Below are positions 35,505 through 50,470 of a stretch of 64,000 nucleotides of DNA, piece after piece. Numbering within the stretch: the first letter of the stretch is position 1; every line of letters begins with the position of its first letter. The notes below the pieces were generated by a model that searched no databases, had not been told where the DNA came from, and was given only the letters and a program-made list of their open reading frames with translations. Position numbers and translations under genes: made by a program. The DNA is from Sarcomyxa edulis (lineage: Eukaryota > Basidiomycota > Agaricomycetes > Agaricales > Mycenaceae): contig QUOL01000004.1 in assembly GCA_009761415.1 (NCBI GenBank), positions 1,798,001 to 1,862,000 of the forward strand, written 5' to 3'.

Positions 35505-36022
35505 TTACTCCGTCTCGGAGCTCGAGTCAACAGTCTTGGATTTGTTTGAGCTGAACTGATGCCAACTCAGGAACCGAAAGTAAACCGTACGCGTGTATCG
35601 GATCGACTGACTGCCACTTATGAAGAAACGAACAAGCAACGGACGGAAGTAAATGCTGCTACTACGCGTCATGATGGTAGACGGATGCGATGATAGATAA
35701 TGGAAACTGCGCTCAATTCCCGCAGTGCTCGAGAGAGTGCAGTGGCATAAATAAACGTTAGACGCCCCTGTCAATGTGGCGTATGACCGTGAGGCTACCA
35801 CAACAGTTACACCTGGCAGAATGACAGTAAGAACGCTTTGGACGTCCCAAAAAAAACCCACTGGATGCTGAACTGTGTGAGACCGGAGGGGCAACTAACG
35901 GTCGGGTAAACGAGTAACGGTCGTGGTGGCTGATAACCTTGAGGTTGCGGAATGGGACTTCCGTGGACTCTTAGAGGCCTAATCAGTAGTACAACTGCGA
36001 GAAGGGCACAGAATGCTTTCAT
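35505..36022 (-). CDS. Possible small secreted protein (gene model uncertain)
   Basis: ATG 36022 opens a clear signal-peptide-like start (MKAFCALLAVVLLIRPLRVHG) followed by a Pro/Gln-rich stretch (SPIPQPQGYQPPRPLLVYP). This frame closes at a stop about 216 bp downstream. A second frame, hydrophobic at first (VLTVILPGVTVVV) and ending near 35505, may be a further exon, but I could not find GT-AG ends that join the frames cleanly. The 3' end is only 14 bp from the Nudix start on the same strand. Treat the start as plausible and the rest as unknown. Confidence 0.28.
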
Positions 36023-36608
36023 AACACGCGTTACGTATGGGAGAGGAAGTAGATTTTAGGAAAGAAGGAGGGTATTTAGATAATGATGCAGAAGGCCGAC
36101 CGGGAGATGGAATGACGCCGCTGCGATTGTGAATCCTGCGACGAGAGAGGCTGTATATAGTGCTCCTGTTGTGCTCCTGTAAGAACAAGGTTGAAATACA
36201 AGCAGTGCAACCTGCACGAGGAACAAGCGCCGAGTCGAGCCAGTACTAGGTGGCTATAGCTACAGCTATCCACAGCTGGGTACTACCTGGATAGTGGCTG
36301 CTAGTAGGAAGGTGTTCGAAGACAGTGAGTATCAGGCATGCATGGAAGACGCTGACCAAGGCAGAACTTGGATGCAACGGCACAACGAGGCCAAGAGGCG
36401 GGAGACCCGCAATTGTTTTGGCTCAGTTCATTTGCAACTCCGCTACGCACTCAGCTCTAAATCATAATCGACCCGGATATTCCTCTTCCCATTTCCCTCT
36501 TTCCTTATTTCCAGCTGGATATTTACCCTCTCTAGTCCCCGTCCAGTCTTCCCATTCTCTCTTAATAATACCGGGAAGAGACCCACCTCAAGAAATCATC
36601 TTCGCAGA
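36023..36608. other. Divergent intergenic region upstream of casein kinase I
   Basis: About 590 bp. Contains a short direct repeat GTGCTCCTGT near 36159-36180 and pyrimidine-rich sequence just before the kinase ATG. No gene supported. Confidence 0.45.
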
Positions 36609-39080
36609 ATGACTACCCCCCATGTAATTGCATCGTCTTCTGGTCACCCCTCACAAGTTGCTTCGACAAATGGTATCGTCGGTAATCACTATAGGGTCGG
36701 CAAGAAAATTGGTGAAGGTTCCTTTGGTGTAGTGTTTGAAGGTGCGTACTTTGCCTTCTCCCAGAGACGCGCAATTTGGCGGCGTCACTTGCGATACTCC
36801 GACAGTGTATCAATGACAAACTGCACCAATGGCTATGGAGGAATACCTAAACAGTACAGAACCTTTCTCAGAGTTGGTTGCTACTACATAGCTATGAAGT
36901 CAAGTTGGCGCTTCACCGGCTTCGCCGTATTCGCAATTGCGCTGTCACTATCGCCTTAACAGCTTCACTAACGGCCGCAACTTGTACAGGCACGAAACTA
37001 CTGTCAAATACACCGGTCGCCATCAAATTCGTCAGTAACTATCCTAATATATATCCGCTTGTTTTGTTCACATATTTTTTGGTCTACTCGGTAGGAGCCG
37101 CGCAAATCCGACGCTCCTCAACTTCGCGACGAATTTCGATCGTACAGGACTTTGAATGGGACTCGTACGTGTTCGCTCGTTGTCATCGTTTGTGTGCAGT
37201 CCATTGATGCATTCACCCCTGTGTTTCACTAGCTGGAGTCCCTCAAGTACACCACTTCGGTCAAGAGGGCCTCCACAATGTTCTCGTCATCGACCTTCTG
37301 GGACCGAACTTGGAAGACCTCTTCGACATGTGCGGACGAAAGTTTACGGTTAAGACCGTCTGTATGGCCGCCAAGCAGATGGTAAGTTCTGAGCTTTCTC
37401 TTCTCTTCATGATCGCTTCCATTCGACGGAAGCAAAAAACCCAAAGTCTTCCCCGATGCACTGCTATTCTGGGCCTCATTTCCCGTGTGCTCCGGCGGTT
37501 GACGCATCCACTTTCCGTTCTTCACTGATCTCGGAACGCACGCTGAATCCCAACCCTTCTGTTTTCACAGATCACACGTGTACAAGCCATCCACGAGAAG
37601 TCTTTGATCTACCGCGATATTAAACCAGACAACTTTCTTATCGGAGTTCCGGGCACCAAAACAGCCAACACGATTCATGTTATCGGTATGTGGCTGTTCT
37701 TCGGTCCTCATTCCTCCCATCCGCGAGGCCACATCGTGGCCTTGGAAAGAAGCAACGGAGACTTTCTCGTCTCTATGTTTCATCTCTCTCTCGTGCTTTT
37801 AGTATGACGTAGGACTGACGCATAAGACTTGACATAGATTTCGGTATGGCCAAGCATTATCGCGACCCAAAGACAAAGGTACACATACCGTATCGGGAAC
37901 GAAAATCGCTGTCCGGGACCGCCAGATACATGTCGATCAACACACATCTAGGTCGAGAGCAGTCACGACGAGATGATCTCGAGTCGTTGGGCCACGTCTT
38001 CATGTATTTTTTGAGAGGTGGGCTCCCATGGCAAGGGCTACGAGCGGCCACAAACAAACAAAAGTACGAGAAGATTGGTGAGAAAAAGCAGACGACACCT
38101 ATCGTAGAATTGTGCGAGGGTTTCCCAGGTTCGTCAATTCCGTTTCATGTCCATGATCCGTCCGTTGATTCCCTTCCTCAGAGGAGTTTGCGATCTACAT
38201 GAACTACGTCCGAAAACTGGGTTTTGAAGAGACTCCAGATTACGATTTCCTACGAGAACTGTTCACGAAAGTACTCAAGACCATTGGAGAGCCTGAAGAC
38301 GGCGTTTTCGATTGGATGCTACTCAACAACGGCAAAGGCTGGGAAGCCGGAAATGTGGGTCCATCATCCTCATTATTATGAACTACTACTGAACAATATA
38401 CATCTCCGCAGTCCCCAGCGACACTACTTGCACAGGCACATGCAAATGCCTCATCACCCCACACGCCACATCGCGAACACAGACGCGAACGAGACCACGG
38501 TAATCACCGACGTGGATCTCGACAACTGCAGGACAATGCAACACCTGCTACCCCACTCGTTCTCAGCCCAGCGCCGGCCCATGTCAAAAGCAGCAGCCGA
38601 CGGCCAGGTCAAGAACGAGGGAACTCTGCTCGGGACATCAGCAGTGTTCAACCTCTTGCGCCTACCAGTCGGCGCGCAAGCCAACAACGAGACGCCAACG
38701 CGAGTTCTGGTGGGCTTTCCGCAGCTCCCCACCCCTATGCGACGGGCGCCTCTACTCCCAATGGCTATCGTACTCCCAACGGAATATATGGGCGCAGTTC
38801 ACCGATCACGCCCCTTTCGCATGCTCTCCCGAACGGCTCTGGCAATAACCTTGGGAACCACAATGGTTCTGAGTCGTTCCTGTATGGTCAAGGACCACCT
38901 GGCAAGGCCGGAACTAATTCGCGGGGGGACACAACCACTGCAGGGACCAGAGAGATCGGTGGAGTACGGGGGATGACGGTCTATGACCGAGAACAGATGG
39001 AGAGAGTTGGAGAACAGGATGAGGATGGAGGGCACGGGAGAAGACGGGGATTTTGGGGTTCTCTATGTTGTCGGGCATAA
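36609..39080 (+). CDS. Casein kinase I, YCK-type with C-terminal di-cysteine
   Basis: Ser/Thr kinase. ATG 36609; the glycine loop is in [19 protein letters not shown], the lysine in NTPVAIKF (exon near 37000-37030), the catalytic loop [12 protein letters not shown] (about 37610-37650) and [10 protein letters not shown] (about 37838-37867). The CK1 hallmark [28 protein letters not shown] is complete. Seven or more introns, several adding exons under 70 nt. The long C-terminal tail (from 38411) is rich in Ser, Asn, Pro and Gly and ends [13 protein letters not shown] with TAA 39078-39080. A terminal Cys-Cys preceded by basic and aromatic residues is how yeast Yck1/2 are palmitoylated and tethered to the plasma membrane, so the same is likely here. 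Confidence 0.92.
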
Positions 39081-39763
39081 AAGTTGCTACTGGTACAGTG
39101 CCTTTGCATGCGTACTGGTTACGCGTGTCGGAATATTTTAATTATCATTTTCTGGTGCGTTATCTGGCTATGCGGCCTTTCTCTCTCTCTCTGTCAACTG
39201 ACTCGGCTCCAGGCTTTTTTGCACATAGAACTCAAATCTCGACGGAACCGGCTTATATCAAACTCAAACCTCTTAATTTGCACCATACTACGTATATATC
39301 ACGACTTTTCTTCTTTATCACGGTTCATCCCCAATTACCCTAACGCTGTCGTTTCTCTCGAGTGGTTCTACATCGTCGTGCATGCATCCCGCATTGCAGT
39401 GGACGTTAAAACGCGCATCATTCCTGCATGTGTTCTCAAGCTCGCTGTCCCCGCCTGTCCGCCGCTATGGTTCCCCGAAATATTACTTGACGACTTACAT
39501 TCTATTATTCATTCCTTCCACTCTTTTTTCCCCCCAATTGTAATATTAGTCCATCATACCATATCATGACATTCTCGCCTCGCGTGATTTGTTGAGTAAC
39601 ACATGAGCGCGGATTGTCAACGAGCGGAAGACCAAGGACAACGCTAACGCCGTTCCGGTCCTGGTGTGAAATGTTATCTGCGCAACTTGAGCGCGGCTAA
39701 CCAGTGATCACCTTTTCTCTCTTCGTCTCTGCATTCATCGGTACCATCGACATCGTTGAACAA
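39081..39763. other. Intergenic
   Basis: About 680 bp, T/C-rich. Open frames here do not resemble proteins. It holds the kinase 3' UTR and the promoter of the next gene. Confidence 0.45.
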
Positions 39764-42432
<2,669 letters not shown>

Positions 42433-42792
42433 CGCGTCGACGCGTCCGGCCTACTCGCTATCTGTCGTAGACAGAAATATTGGGATGGGGCTCAGGGCTG
42501 CATCGGTCTTCCTGTGCACCTCATTGAAATATTCCAAGTGCTTGCTGTACACTGAACGTACACCGCATTTATAACAAATAATATTCTAATTTTTCGTAAT
42601 CCGGCATGATTTTGACCTCGTCCCTTGACTCTGATTGGACTTTGTCCTTTTGTCATAGTTTCCGTGACTCTTATCTAAACATATGTCTCGTTACTCTCGA
42701 TGATAACGAGTGCTTGCCGCTCGGGATTGCGTGTGCAAAACTTGAACATCTCGGTATCCAGATTGGTACCTGGTCTTTGTTGTTCACGAACT
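42433..42792. other. Intergenic
   Basis: About 360 bp between same-strand genes. No gene supported. Confidence 0.45.
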
Positions 42793-44225
42793 ATGGTGCG
42801 CGTCGCTGTCGGGCAGATCACATCAACGGAGGACGTCGCCCATAACCTCAAGATAAGCGTCCAACTTGCTCGAGAAGCTGCCGCTGCTGGTGCAAAGGTG
42901 AGAAAAGTATTTGATCGAAAATCGTTTATCTCTCATCATCACTTACGTTCTCGCTATAGTCTCTGTTTCTTCCTGAAGCTGCTGATTTCATAACAGTAGA
43001 CGCTCATACATGTTTTCTGTTGTCTAAGCCTCTCTCCAAGCATACGTATACATTGGGCCTTCAAGCTGCCGCCAAAGAGCTAGGCATCTATATTGCAGCT
43101 GGCATTCACGAACTACCGGAAGAGGACGAGCATGATACAGACGAGGAAGGCAGTGAACGCGTCTATAATACGCATGTTGCTATCGGACCAGATGGAGAGA
43201 TCAAGTCTGTGTATCGAAAGGTTGTGCAATCGTATCTCTTTCTGGGATCACTCATTGACGTGCTTATACGCAGCTTCATCTATTCGATGTCCAACTCAAA
43301 GCCAGTCTACGAGCAGATGCACCTGCCCTGAACGAGAAGAGTCTATCTGCGTCTCCTCCAAAGACAGGTGAAAGCTCCCGAATTAGGCCCGGCCATACCA
43401 TTCAACCACCAGTCGATTTCGGGGAGGCTGGTAAAGTTGGCCTCGAGATTTGTTACGATATCAGGTATGCGTTTGGAATATTTGAGTACCGTAGAAGATG
43501 ACCGAAACTCCATATTTTAGATTTCCCGAACTCCATATCATTCTTCGTCGCAAAGGCGCAGATATCATTGCTGTCCCCTCTGCATTTACACTGAAAACCG
43601 GCAAGGATCATTGGTGTGAGCATCCAAGCTGAAAGACCTCACATGTTATCGATTTGCGTCTGATCATCTTTTTGAAGATACATTGGTGGTACGTCGACAT
43701 GTCGTATCTACAGTCATCTAACAACCAATGATTGGTACCCATCTTCTTCTGTTTCAACAGCGATCACTGGCCATAAACTATCAAGTCTATGTAGTCGCCC
43801 CAGCTCAAGCTGGCGCACATAGTCCCCTTCGTTCTTCATGGGGCGAAAGTCTGATTTTTGATCCTTGGGGTGTCGAGCTCGGCCGCTTGCCTTCGATTGA
43901 CGAGTCTGAGGACCGGACCAAACCCATGCCGTCTCAATTGATCATCACAGACGTTGATCCCGAAATTGTCAGGCAAGTCACACAATTGTGATCAAAGACG
44001 TCTTCGTCTACTGACACCAACTACAGGAATGTAAGAGAGCAGATTCCCTTGGACATCCAGAAACGAACTGATGTCTATGGAGTGGTCGGTCCTGATGCGT
44101 TTCGTGCTGAAGAGTCAGCAATTGGCGAGCCCGGTTGGATCGAATGGCTAATCAATAGATTTACTGGTAGGGCCAAGTCTGACAATAAGACGAGCAATAG
44201 CGGGGGAGTCAGCGATAAGAAGTGA
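42793..44225 (+). CDS. Nitrilase-superfamily amidase, Nit1 / deaminated-glutathione-amidase type
   Basis: ATG 42793 gives MVRVAVGQITSTEDVAHNL, the family start. The Glu-Lys-Cys triad is complete across exons: LFLPEAADFIT (Glu), SVYRKLHLFD (Lys, interrupted by an intron) and VGLEICYDIRFPEL (Cys, interrupted by an intron). An 11-nt exon at 43678-43688 is needed to join KDHW to RSLAINYQVYVVAPAQAG as HWYTLVRSLAINYQ, matching the usual HWxxLLRARAIExQ segment. DPWGVELGRLP follows, then a C-terminal tail with many charged residues. Stop TGA 44223-44225. In the Nit1 branch the reaction is hydrolysis of deaminated glutathione, a metabolite-repair step; the choice of branch is by sequence feel. Confidence 0.87.
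43678..43688 (+). other. 11-nt microexon of the Nit1-like gene
   Basis: ATACATTGGTG lies between an acceptor ending GAAG and a donor GTACGT. Including it keeps the frame and restores a conserved helix; leaving it out breaks the reading frame. Confidence 0.65.
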
Positions 44226-44679
44226 ATGTTGTCAGCACGGTATGCTGACTGTATGTAGATGTTACTATTCATCTGTAAACCCACTCTTTTGTCCATAGAC
44301 CTCTCACATATGCTAGTCAGTCCTCTGACAGCTTCTGTAGTCGAAGAACCCCGAATTCCTTGCCCCACAGCAATGAGATACTCATACACAGCACGTGATT
44401 AGCGCGTATAGACGCGTTTTTCTGGGTCAAGTGGCGTCTGCACCATCTACATGCACAAGACCAAGTAACTTGAACTTAAGCTTAGCCTCGAAATCAAACT
44501 TCCCCCTCTTCGATTCCGAATAAATCGATTACTACCTAAGATGACATACAGAGAAAATGATATTGTGTTTTTCAGATTTTTTTAGCCACACCAGGCTTAA
44601 GTACCGAGGGCGCTATGAAGAGGGAAAAAGGCAGAATACTTTAGTTTCATTCCACGAGAACAAGGAAGCGGTAAACTTA
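44226..44679. other. Convergent 3' region between the amidase and MFS1
   Basis: About 450 bp. The part near 44553 (GAAAATGATATTGTGTT) resembles sequence near 47846 downstream of MFS2, so the tandem duplication extends past the stop codon. No gene supported. Confidence 0.5.
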
Positions 44680-47161
44680 CTAGACGATGTACACCACCCA
44701 GGCTGTCACGAACATGGCTACAGTCACTGCAACACCTAGAATCGTGATAGCCTTGATCGGACGCAGGAGAAGGGGTACAGGTGTTTTCGATGGGCTCTCA
44801 GCTTCACGCTGTAGGACTGCGACGCGCTGTTTTTCTGAAGCTCGGAGGATACCACTGAAACATCTTTTGTCCAGAACGTCGTATCCGAGGCCTTCGAGGT
44901 AAAGGGGGATCAGTGGTGCGAATATGGGTGAAGGTGGATACATACCATAACAGACGTCGATGGATTTCATAGCGATCAAGAGATAGAACACATTGTTGTA
45001 TTGGTTTTTTCCGGTGGGGGTCAAATCTTGAATCGCACCCCCCGCTACTTCAAGGATCGTAGTGCCGGCAGAGTTGACGGCTTTCCAGATTCCGAATGCC
45101 GTTCCAATAGATGCTTGTCGAGGAACAAGAAGTGGTATACAGGCTATGAAGGGTACCTGTGAGCACGAGAGATAAGAGTCGGACACCTCAAGTGAAAAAG
45201 ACGATGTTAGGGCAACTTACCGCATTCGAGGAGAGAGCAACAGATCCTAGGATCGTGCTAAGCGTCACAGGAGACAGTGAGAAGAAGGACAATAATATGA
45301 TAGGGCAAATCTCACGGAGCGTAAGCATTGATCGTCGTGAAGCCAAGTAATCCAAATACAAGGATATAGAGGGCTGCAGTGCATGTAACTGGATTGAGAT
45401 AGGAAGAAAGATTGTAAGTGTCGACGAAGAGTTGGAGCCAGAAAAACGAAGCTCACCCCAAGCCATTCTGAAGCCCCACCTTTTGAAAGTAGAGAAATTG
45501 AGCAAGTACTTCGAATCAGCAGTATACATTCATCGAAACACTCACAGATCGAAGGCTAGACCGACTAAAGGAGTAAGAATGATCGGGATAATCTGGCCAA
45601 TAGCACTGGTATATCCTGCAGTCAAGTTAGACGCTCCACGTGTAGTTGATACCATGTCCGCAAGATTTGAGGTGTACAAGCCGACTGTCCCGGCCTGAAG
45701 AAGCTAGAAATGAAGTATCGATAGATGACAATCAGTGGACGCGCGACAGCAATTGAAGTATGCGACAAACCTGAGTGACGACTATGATCCAGAAACAAGC
45801 AGGTACTGCTAACACACTGAACATGACGTATCTCAGAGTCACAAGTATATTTGACAATCCCGAGGTTCGTTGATCCAAGGGCAGCTTTTCCTGAGCTGCA
45901 GCTCTCAATCTTCTGCCCGTCATTGGTTGAGATGCAAGGGGTAGGCAGTTCTGGAAAATAGCGTAGGCAATATTGATGGCAAGGGTGACGGCACACAGAA
46001 TTGCGGGAACCTGGAATGTGGAAGTATCTGAGGATTACGACGCAGGAAGTCTGATCAGGGACAACATACCCAGAAGGTCTGTCAAAGAGAGAAAAGAACG
46101 GTCGGTTAGTAAAGGGTGAGATCATTTGGGTTCGCAACGAACCCATGTCCATGACCCTGTACTGTCCATGATTGGAACGGCGACAACTTTAGCAACCACG
46201 CTGTACTGAATGACAAAAGGAAATTTCAGAAGGTTGACGAAGTTAACAAGGAAGTGAATACACACCACTCGTCCAATTGCTATGTCGCTTGCGTAGACAA
46301 GTCCAAGACTGCCTGGTCCAGATTTGATTGTACCTCGGAACCAATGCGTGTAAAGCTTCACAATGAGAAGTTAGATCGAGGGGTAAACACTTGCAAAGTG
46401 ATGTCCCACCTTTGATTGAGCAGTCTCAATAGTTACCGAGCCTATGCCTTCGATAATCTCTCCTGCAACGAGCCTAGAAAGATAGAATCAAGGGAGTCGA
46501 TACGAGTTCATGTTCTGCGATGGCCAAAGTACTTACAAGCCGTACGAGCTCACAGATGTTCCGATTGCGGCGAGGACAGCTCCAACCATGACGAAACTCG
46601 ATGAGACGAGAGACCCTGGCACGGCACCATAATAGTCGATTGCGACTACAAGAATATGTCGATGTTCAATCAACTCGGTCTCAATTGTGAAGATTTAGAA
46701 CCTAGACGTACTTCCAGAGAGGATTGGAAGAATAGTGTTGATGACGAAGTTAGCACTACTGATCTAATCAACCTTGTCAACGCGTGTATATGCACTGAAG
46801 TGAATGATCAACGTACCACGCCGTACTGAGCGTTCGTAATGTCCAGTTCTTTTTTTAGAGTAGATTTCATGGGCGAGAGGGAGGCCGACGCAAAATTCGA
46901 ACCCACTAGGAAAGGACACCATCCGTTGGAGGAATGATATAAAGGAAACGCGCATAGCTTACAAGAAAGAAGGAGAACCATGATCAACGCAGGACCTTTA
47001 TGCCTCCAAGGATGGACGGCATCGGATTCGCCATCTTCGTCGACGGACGATTCAGTGTCAAGGTCTGCGACGTGGAGAGAAGATTCAGATCTTTTCTTCT
47101 CGTCTTCCGACACAGGATTCGGAGTGTAAGAAGGTGTTCGTCGCAGAACAGGGGTGGACAT
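44680..47161 (-). CDS. MFS transporter, tandem copy 1 (MFS1)
   Basis: Polytopic major-facilitator protein. ATG 47161 (MSTPVLRRTPSYTPNPVSEDEKK) starts an acidic cytosolic N-terminus, then HPWRHKGPALIMVLLLS. Further exons give VGSNFASASLSPMKSTLKKELDITNAQYGVV, FVINTILPILSGIAIDYYGAVPGS (the loop 2-3 region), YGLLVAGEIIEGIGSV, LYTHWFRGTIKSGPGSLGLVYASDIAIGRV, CFWIIVVTQV, FIACIPLLVPRQASIGTAFGIWKAVNSAG and a last helix ILGVAVTVAMFVTAWVVYIV. Twelve helices are plausible. The MKSTLKKELDITNAQYG and INTILPILSG pattern resembles MFSD1-like fungal transporters; substrate unknown. At least ten introns. Two iron-type GATA sites lie 31-61 bp upstream of the ATG. Copy 2 is 3.25 kb upstream on the same strand. 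Confidence 0.87.
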
Positions 47162-47964
47162 CTGGAAGCGGAGGGACCGAAAGTGAACATCTTATCAGAT
47201 ACAGAGTCAGTTTTTATCTGATTCGTGGATGCAGATCCCGGACGAATATTCCTCCACCTCCAAGGAATCGTAAACTCCGAGGCTCTGAACCTGGTTTTAC
47301 TTGCGAGAGGTGAAGAGAACTTGGTACGACTTGGGCCACTTGGCCACGAGCTCGCCTTGGCGCGCGTTTACCCGCATATGGCAACGAATAAAAATAGACG
47401 CGCAGTGGCGGCCGTTCCTGAAATTATCCTCCCTCCCGGCGGTTGACTCTGCAGGCACTGAGAGGCAATGAGGTCGAGCGTCTCATTCCGTTCATCATAT
47501 ATCCGTGTATAGTCTTCGTGGCTCCGATATACACTGCCAGACTGCCCCAGCACTGATGAATCGATGAAGGCTCCAGCCGGTTGCAGGACTCGAATCCGAT
47601 CGCAATCCGAGAGGTCTTGCCTTGGAAGACTGAGGATGTCGACTAGGACAAATTGAAGATAGACCCGGCGCGATGATCGACGCGTTCAATAAATACATGA
47701 CTGAAATGGCGTCTCCTTCACCGTCTGCTTTCACAGGACTGAGTAGCCTAGGTAGCTTGAGTATGCTTACGCTCGACTTGTATTGGAAGCAAAGATCCCG
47801 CTCTCCAGATGAACTGAATACTAGCTGAGTCCAAATACCGAGAGAATGATATTGCGTTACATGTAATTTATACTTTTTCCAATTCTTCTAAGTGCCGAGC
47901 GCGCTAGAAAGAGAAGGATCTAAGTAAGCCACAAACTGTGAAGTTACTGAAAAGACAGAACTCA
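47162..47964. promoter_or_regulatory. MFS1 promoter and MFS2 3' flank
   Basis: The first 260 bp or so, up to GGCCGTTCCTGAA, align by eye with the region upstream of MFS2 (50411 to about 50680), with many substitutions and small indels. Both hold the paired GATA sites. The rest shows nothing notable. Confidence 0.6.
47192..47222. promoter_or_regulatory. Paired iron-type GATA sites of MFS1
   Basis: TTATCAGAT at 47192-47200 and TTATCTGAT at 47214-47222, each an exact ATCWGATAA match read on the minus strand, the coding strand of MFS1. Spacing between site starts is 22 bp, about two helix turns. They lie 31-61 bp upstream of the MFS1 ATG. Confidence 0.6.
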
Positions 47965-50410
47965 CTATACAATGTATACCACCCATGCTGTGACGAACAT
48001 GGCTACAGTTATCACAACACCCAATATTGTCACAGCCCGGATAGGACGCAGGAGAAGGGGCACGCGAGCCTCCGATGGGCTCTCAGCTTCACGCTGTAAA
48101 ACTGCGACACGCTGCTTTTCCGAGGCTCGAAGGATACCGTTGAAACATTTCTTGTCCAAAACGTCGTATCCGAGACCTTGTGAAAATAAAAGATAAGTGG
48201 CGTGATTTTTCCGTCCGAAGAAAGAATCAAATCATACCATATAACACATCAATGGCTTTCATCGCAATCATGAGATAGAACACATTGTTATACTGGTTCA
48301 CACCAGTGGGTGTCAGATCCTGGATCGCACCTCCCGCTACATCGAGGATCGTACTACCGGCAGAATTTACGGCTTTCCAGATTCCGAATGCCGTTCCAAT
48401 CGAAGCTTGTCGAGGAACGAGGAGCGGAATACAGGCTATGAAAGGCACCTACAAATACGAATATAAGAATCAGACTCTATTATCGAAGACGGGATAGAAC
48501 AAAACTTACTGCATTCGAGGACAGAGCAACGGAACCCAGAATCGTGCTGGAAAGACGATGAGAAGACGAAGGGAGGATTACAGAGAATTTATCTCACGGA
48601 GCATAAGCATTGACTGTCGTGAAACCGAGCAAACCGAATACAAGGATATAGAGGGCCGCAGTGTACGTGACTGCAAAACGCTGTGAGTTTCAACCGAAGT
48701 ATAAGTAAAGAAAAATAGGTCACCCCAAGCCATTCTGAAACCCCACCTATCGAAGCAGAAGGTCAGAACGAGCAAGCCGGTCAACCAGCAGATATCTCAC
48801 ATATCGAATGCTAGACCGACGAGAGGAGTGAGAACAATCGGGATGATTTGACCAATAGCACTCGTGTATCCTGCAGTCAAGTTCGACGCTCCTCGCGTTG
48901 TGGAGACCATGTCTGCGAGATTCGAGGTGTACAAATTCACTGTTCCGGCCTGGAGTAGCTGAAATTCGGAATCCATGTCAGCGAGTAGAAGCGCAAGAGA
49001 AGTATGATGTGGACAAACCTGCGAAATAACGATAACCCAGAAACAAGCAGGTACAGCCAAGACGCTGATAATAACGTATCTTAGAGTCTCAAGCATGTTG
49101 GATAATCCAGAGGTTCGTTTCTCCGCGGGGAGCTTCTCCTGAGCTGCAACTCTCAACCGTCTGCCTGTCATGGGTTGAGATGCGAGAGGTAGACAATTTT
49201 GGAAGATGGCATAAGCAATATTGACGGCAAGGGTGACTGCGCAAAGGATTGCAGGGACCTGAGTCGTGGACAGAGAGATGAGAATTCTGGTACAAGGGTA
49301 TTTGACCGAAGACAACATACCCAGAAGGACTAGAAGGCACAAGAACGGTCAGAGATACCCTGTAGCTATCAGCGAGTCCAATGACGTACCCATGTCCAAG
49401 ACCCTGTACTGTTCATAATTGGAACAGCAACAACTTTAGCGATCACACTGTACTGAAAAGCGGAAGTAATTATCAGGTTCAAAGCTGGTGGTCCCACGGG
49501 AGATAGACAAGCTTACGACTCGTCCGATTGCGATGTCGCTGGCGTAGACGAGACCAAGACTGCCTGGTCCTGACTTGATCGTGCCTCGGAACCAATGGGT
49601 GTAGAGCTGTATGAACATGACATGTTAGGTCGAAAGTTCAACACTTGCAAAGTAGAGTCACAACCTTTGACTGAGCGGTCTCGATGGTGACAGAACCTAT
49701 ACCTTGGATAATTTCTCCGGCTACGAGCCTAGGTAAGAAGTCAAGGTGTCAATGCCGACTTCAAGGGTAATGAGTGGTCGAGAACTTACAGGCCGTACGA
49801 GCCTACGGAAGCACCGATTGCTGCCAAGACAGCCCCGATCATAATGAAAGTCGATGAGACTACAGAGCCTGGCACGGCGCCATAATAATCAATAGCGACT
49901 ATGATGTGTTTCTGATTAGACAATGTTTGTAGAGAGAAACATATAATCAGCGTACTTCCTGAGAGGATAGGAAGGATGGTGTTGATGACGAAGTTAGCAC
50001 TGCTGATCTACCTTGACATTGTCAGTCTGTGCATATACGTGATAGAGTCAATTGACGTACCACACCATACTGCGCGTTTGTGATGTCGAGTTCTTTTTTG
50101 AGAGTGGATTTCATGGGCGCGAGGGTGGCCGAAGCAAAATTTGAACCCACTGTCATTCAGTCCGTAACATATCATTAGGAGAACTATAGGGAAGAAACGC
50201 GACTAGCTCACGAGAAAGAAGAAGAACCATGACCAACGCAGGACCTTTATGCCTCCAAGGATGGACAGCATCGGTCTCTCCGTGTTCGTCGACGTCCGTG
50301 TCGCGTTCGACTCCTGCGACCTGTAGAGAGGATTCAGATTTTTTCTCCTCATCATCCGACACAGGATCCTGAGTGTAAGAAGGCGTTCGTCGCAGAACAG
50401 GGGTGGACAT
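47965..50410 (-). CDS. MFS transporter, tandem copy 2 (MFS2)
   Basis: Close paralogue of MFS1, same exon plan and nearly the same protein. ATG 50410 (MSTPVLRRTPSYTQDPVSDDEEKK), then HPWRHKGPALVMVLLLS, PMKSTLKKELDITNAQYG, LYTHWFRGTIKSGPGSLGLVYASDIAIGRV, VPAILCAVTLAVNIAYAIFQNCLPLASQPMTGRRLR, CFWVIVISQV, TRGASNLTAGYTSAIGQIIPIVLTPLVGLAFDM, LVPRQASIGTAFGIWKAVNSAG and a final AVTILGVVITVAMFVTAWVVYIV. Changes are mostly conservative and the frame is open throughout, so both copies seem functional. It has the same pair of GATA sites 31-60 bp upstream, and here one of them is a full palindrome. Substrate unknown. Confidence 0.87.
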
Positions 50411-50440
50411 TTGGAAGTGGAGGGACCGAAAGTGAACATC

Positions 50441-50470
50441 TTATCAGATAAAGACTGGCCTTTATCTGAT
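50441..50470. promoter_or_regulatory. Paired iron-type GATA sites of MFS2
   Basis: TTATCAGATAA at 50441-50451 is a perfect palindrome holding ATCWGATAA on both strands; TTATCTGAT at 50462-50470 is a second site. Placement relative to the ATG equals that in MFS1, while flanking bases have drifted, which suggests the sites are kept by selection. Confidence 0.6.

Noticed and set aside
47575..47610. tRNA B-box-like string ACTCGAATCCG
   Set aside because: No matching A-box or cloverleaf arms could be found around it.
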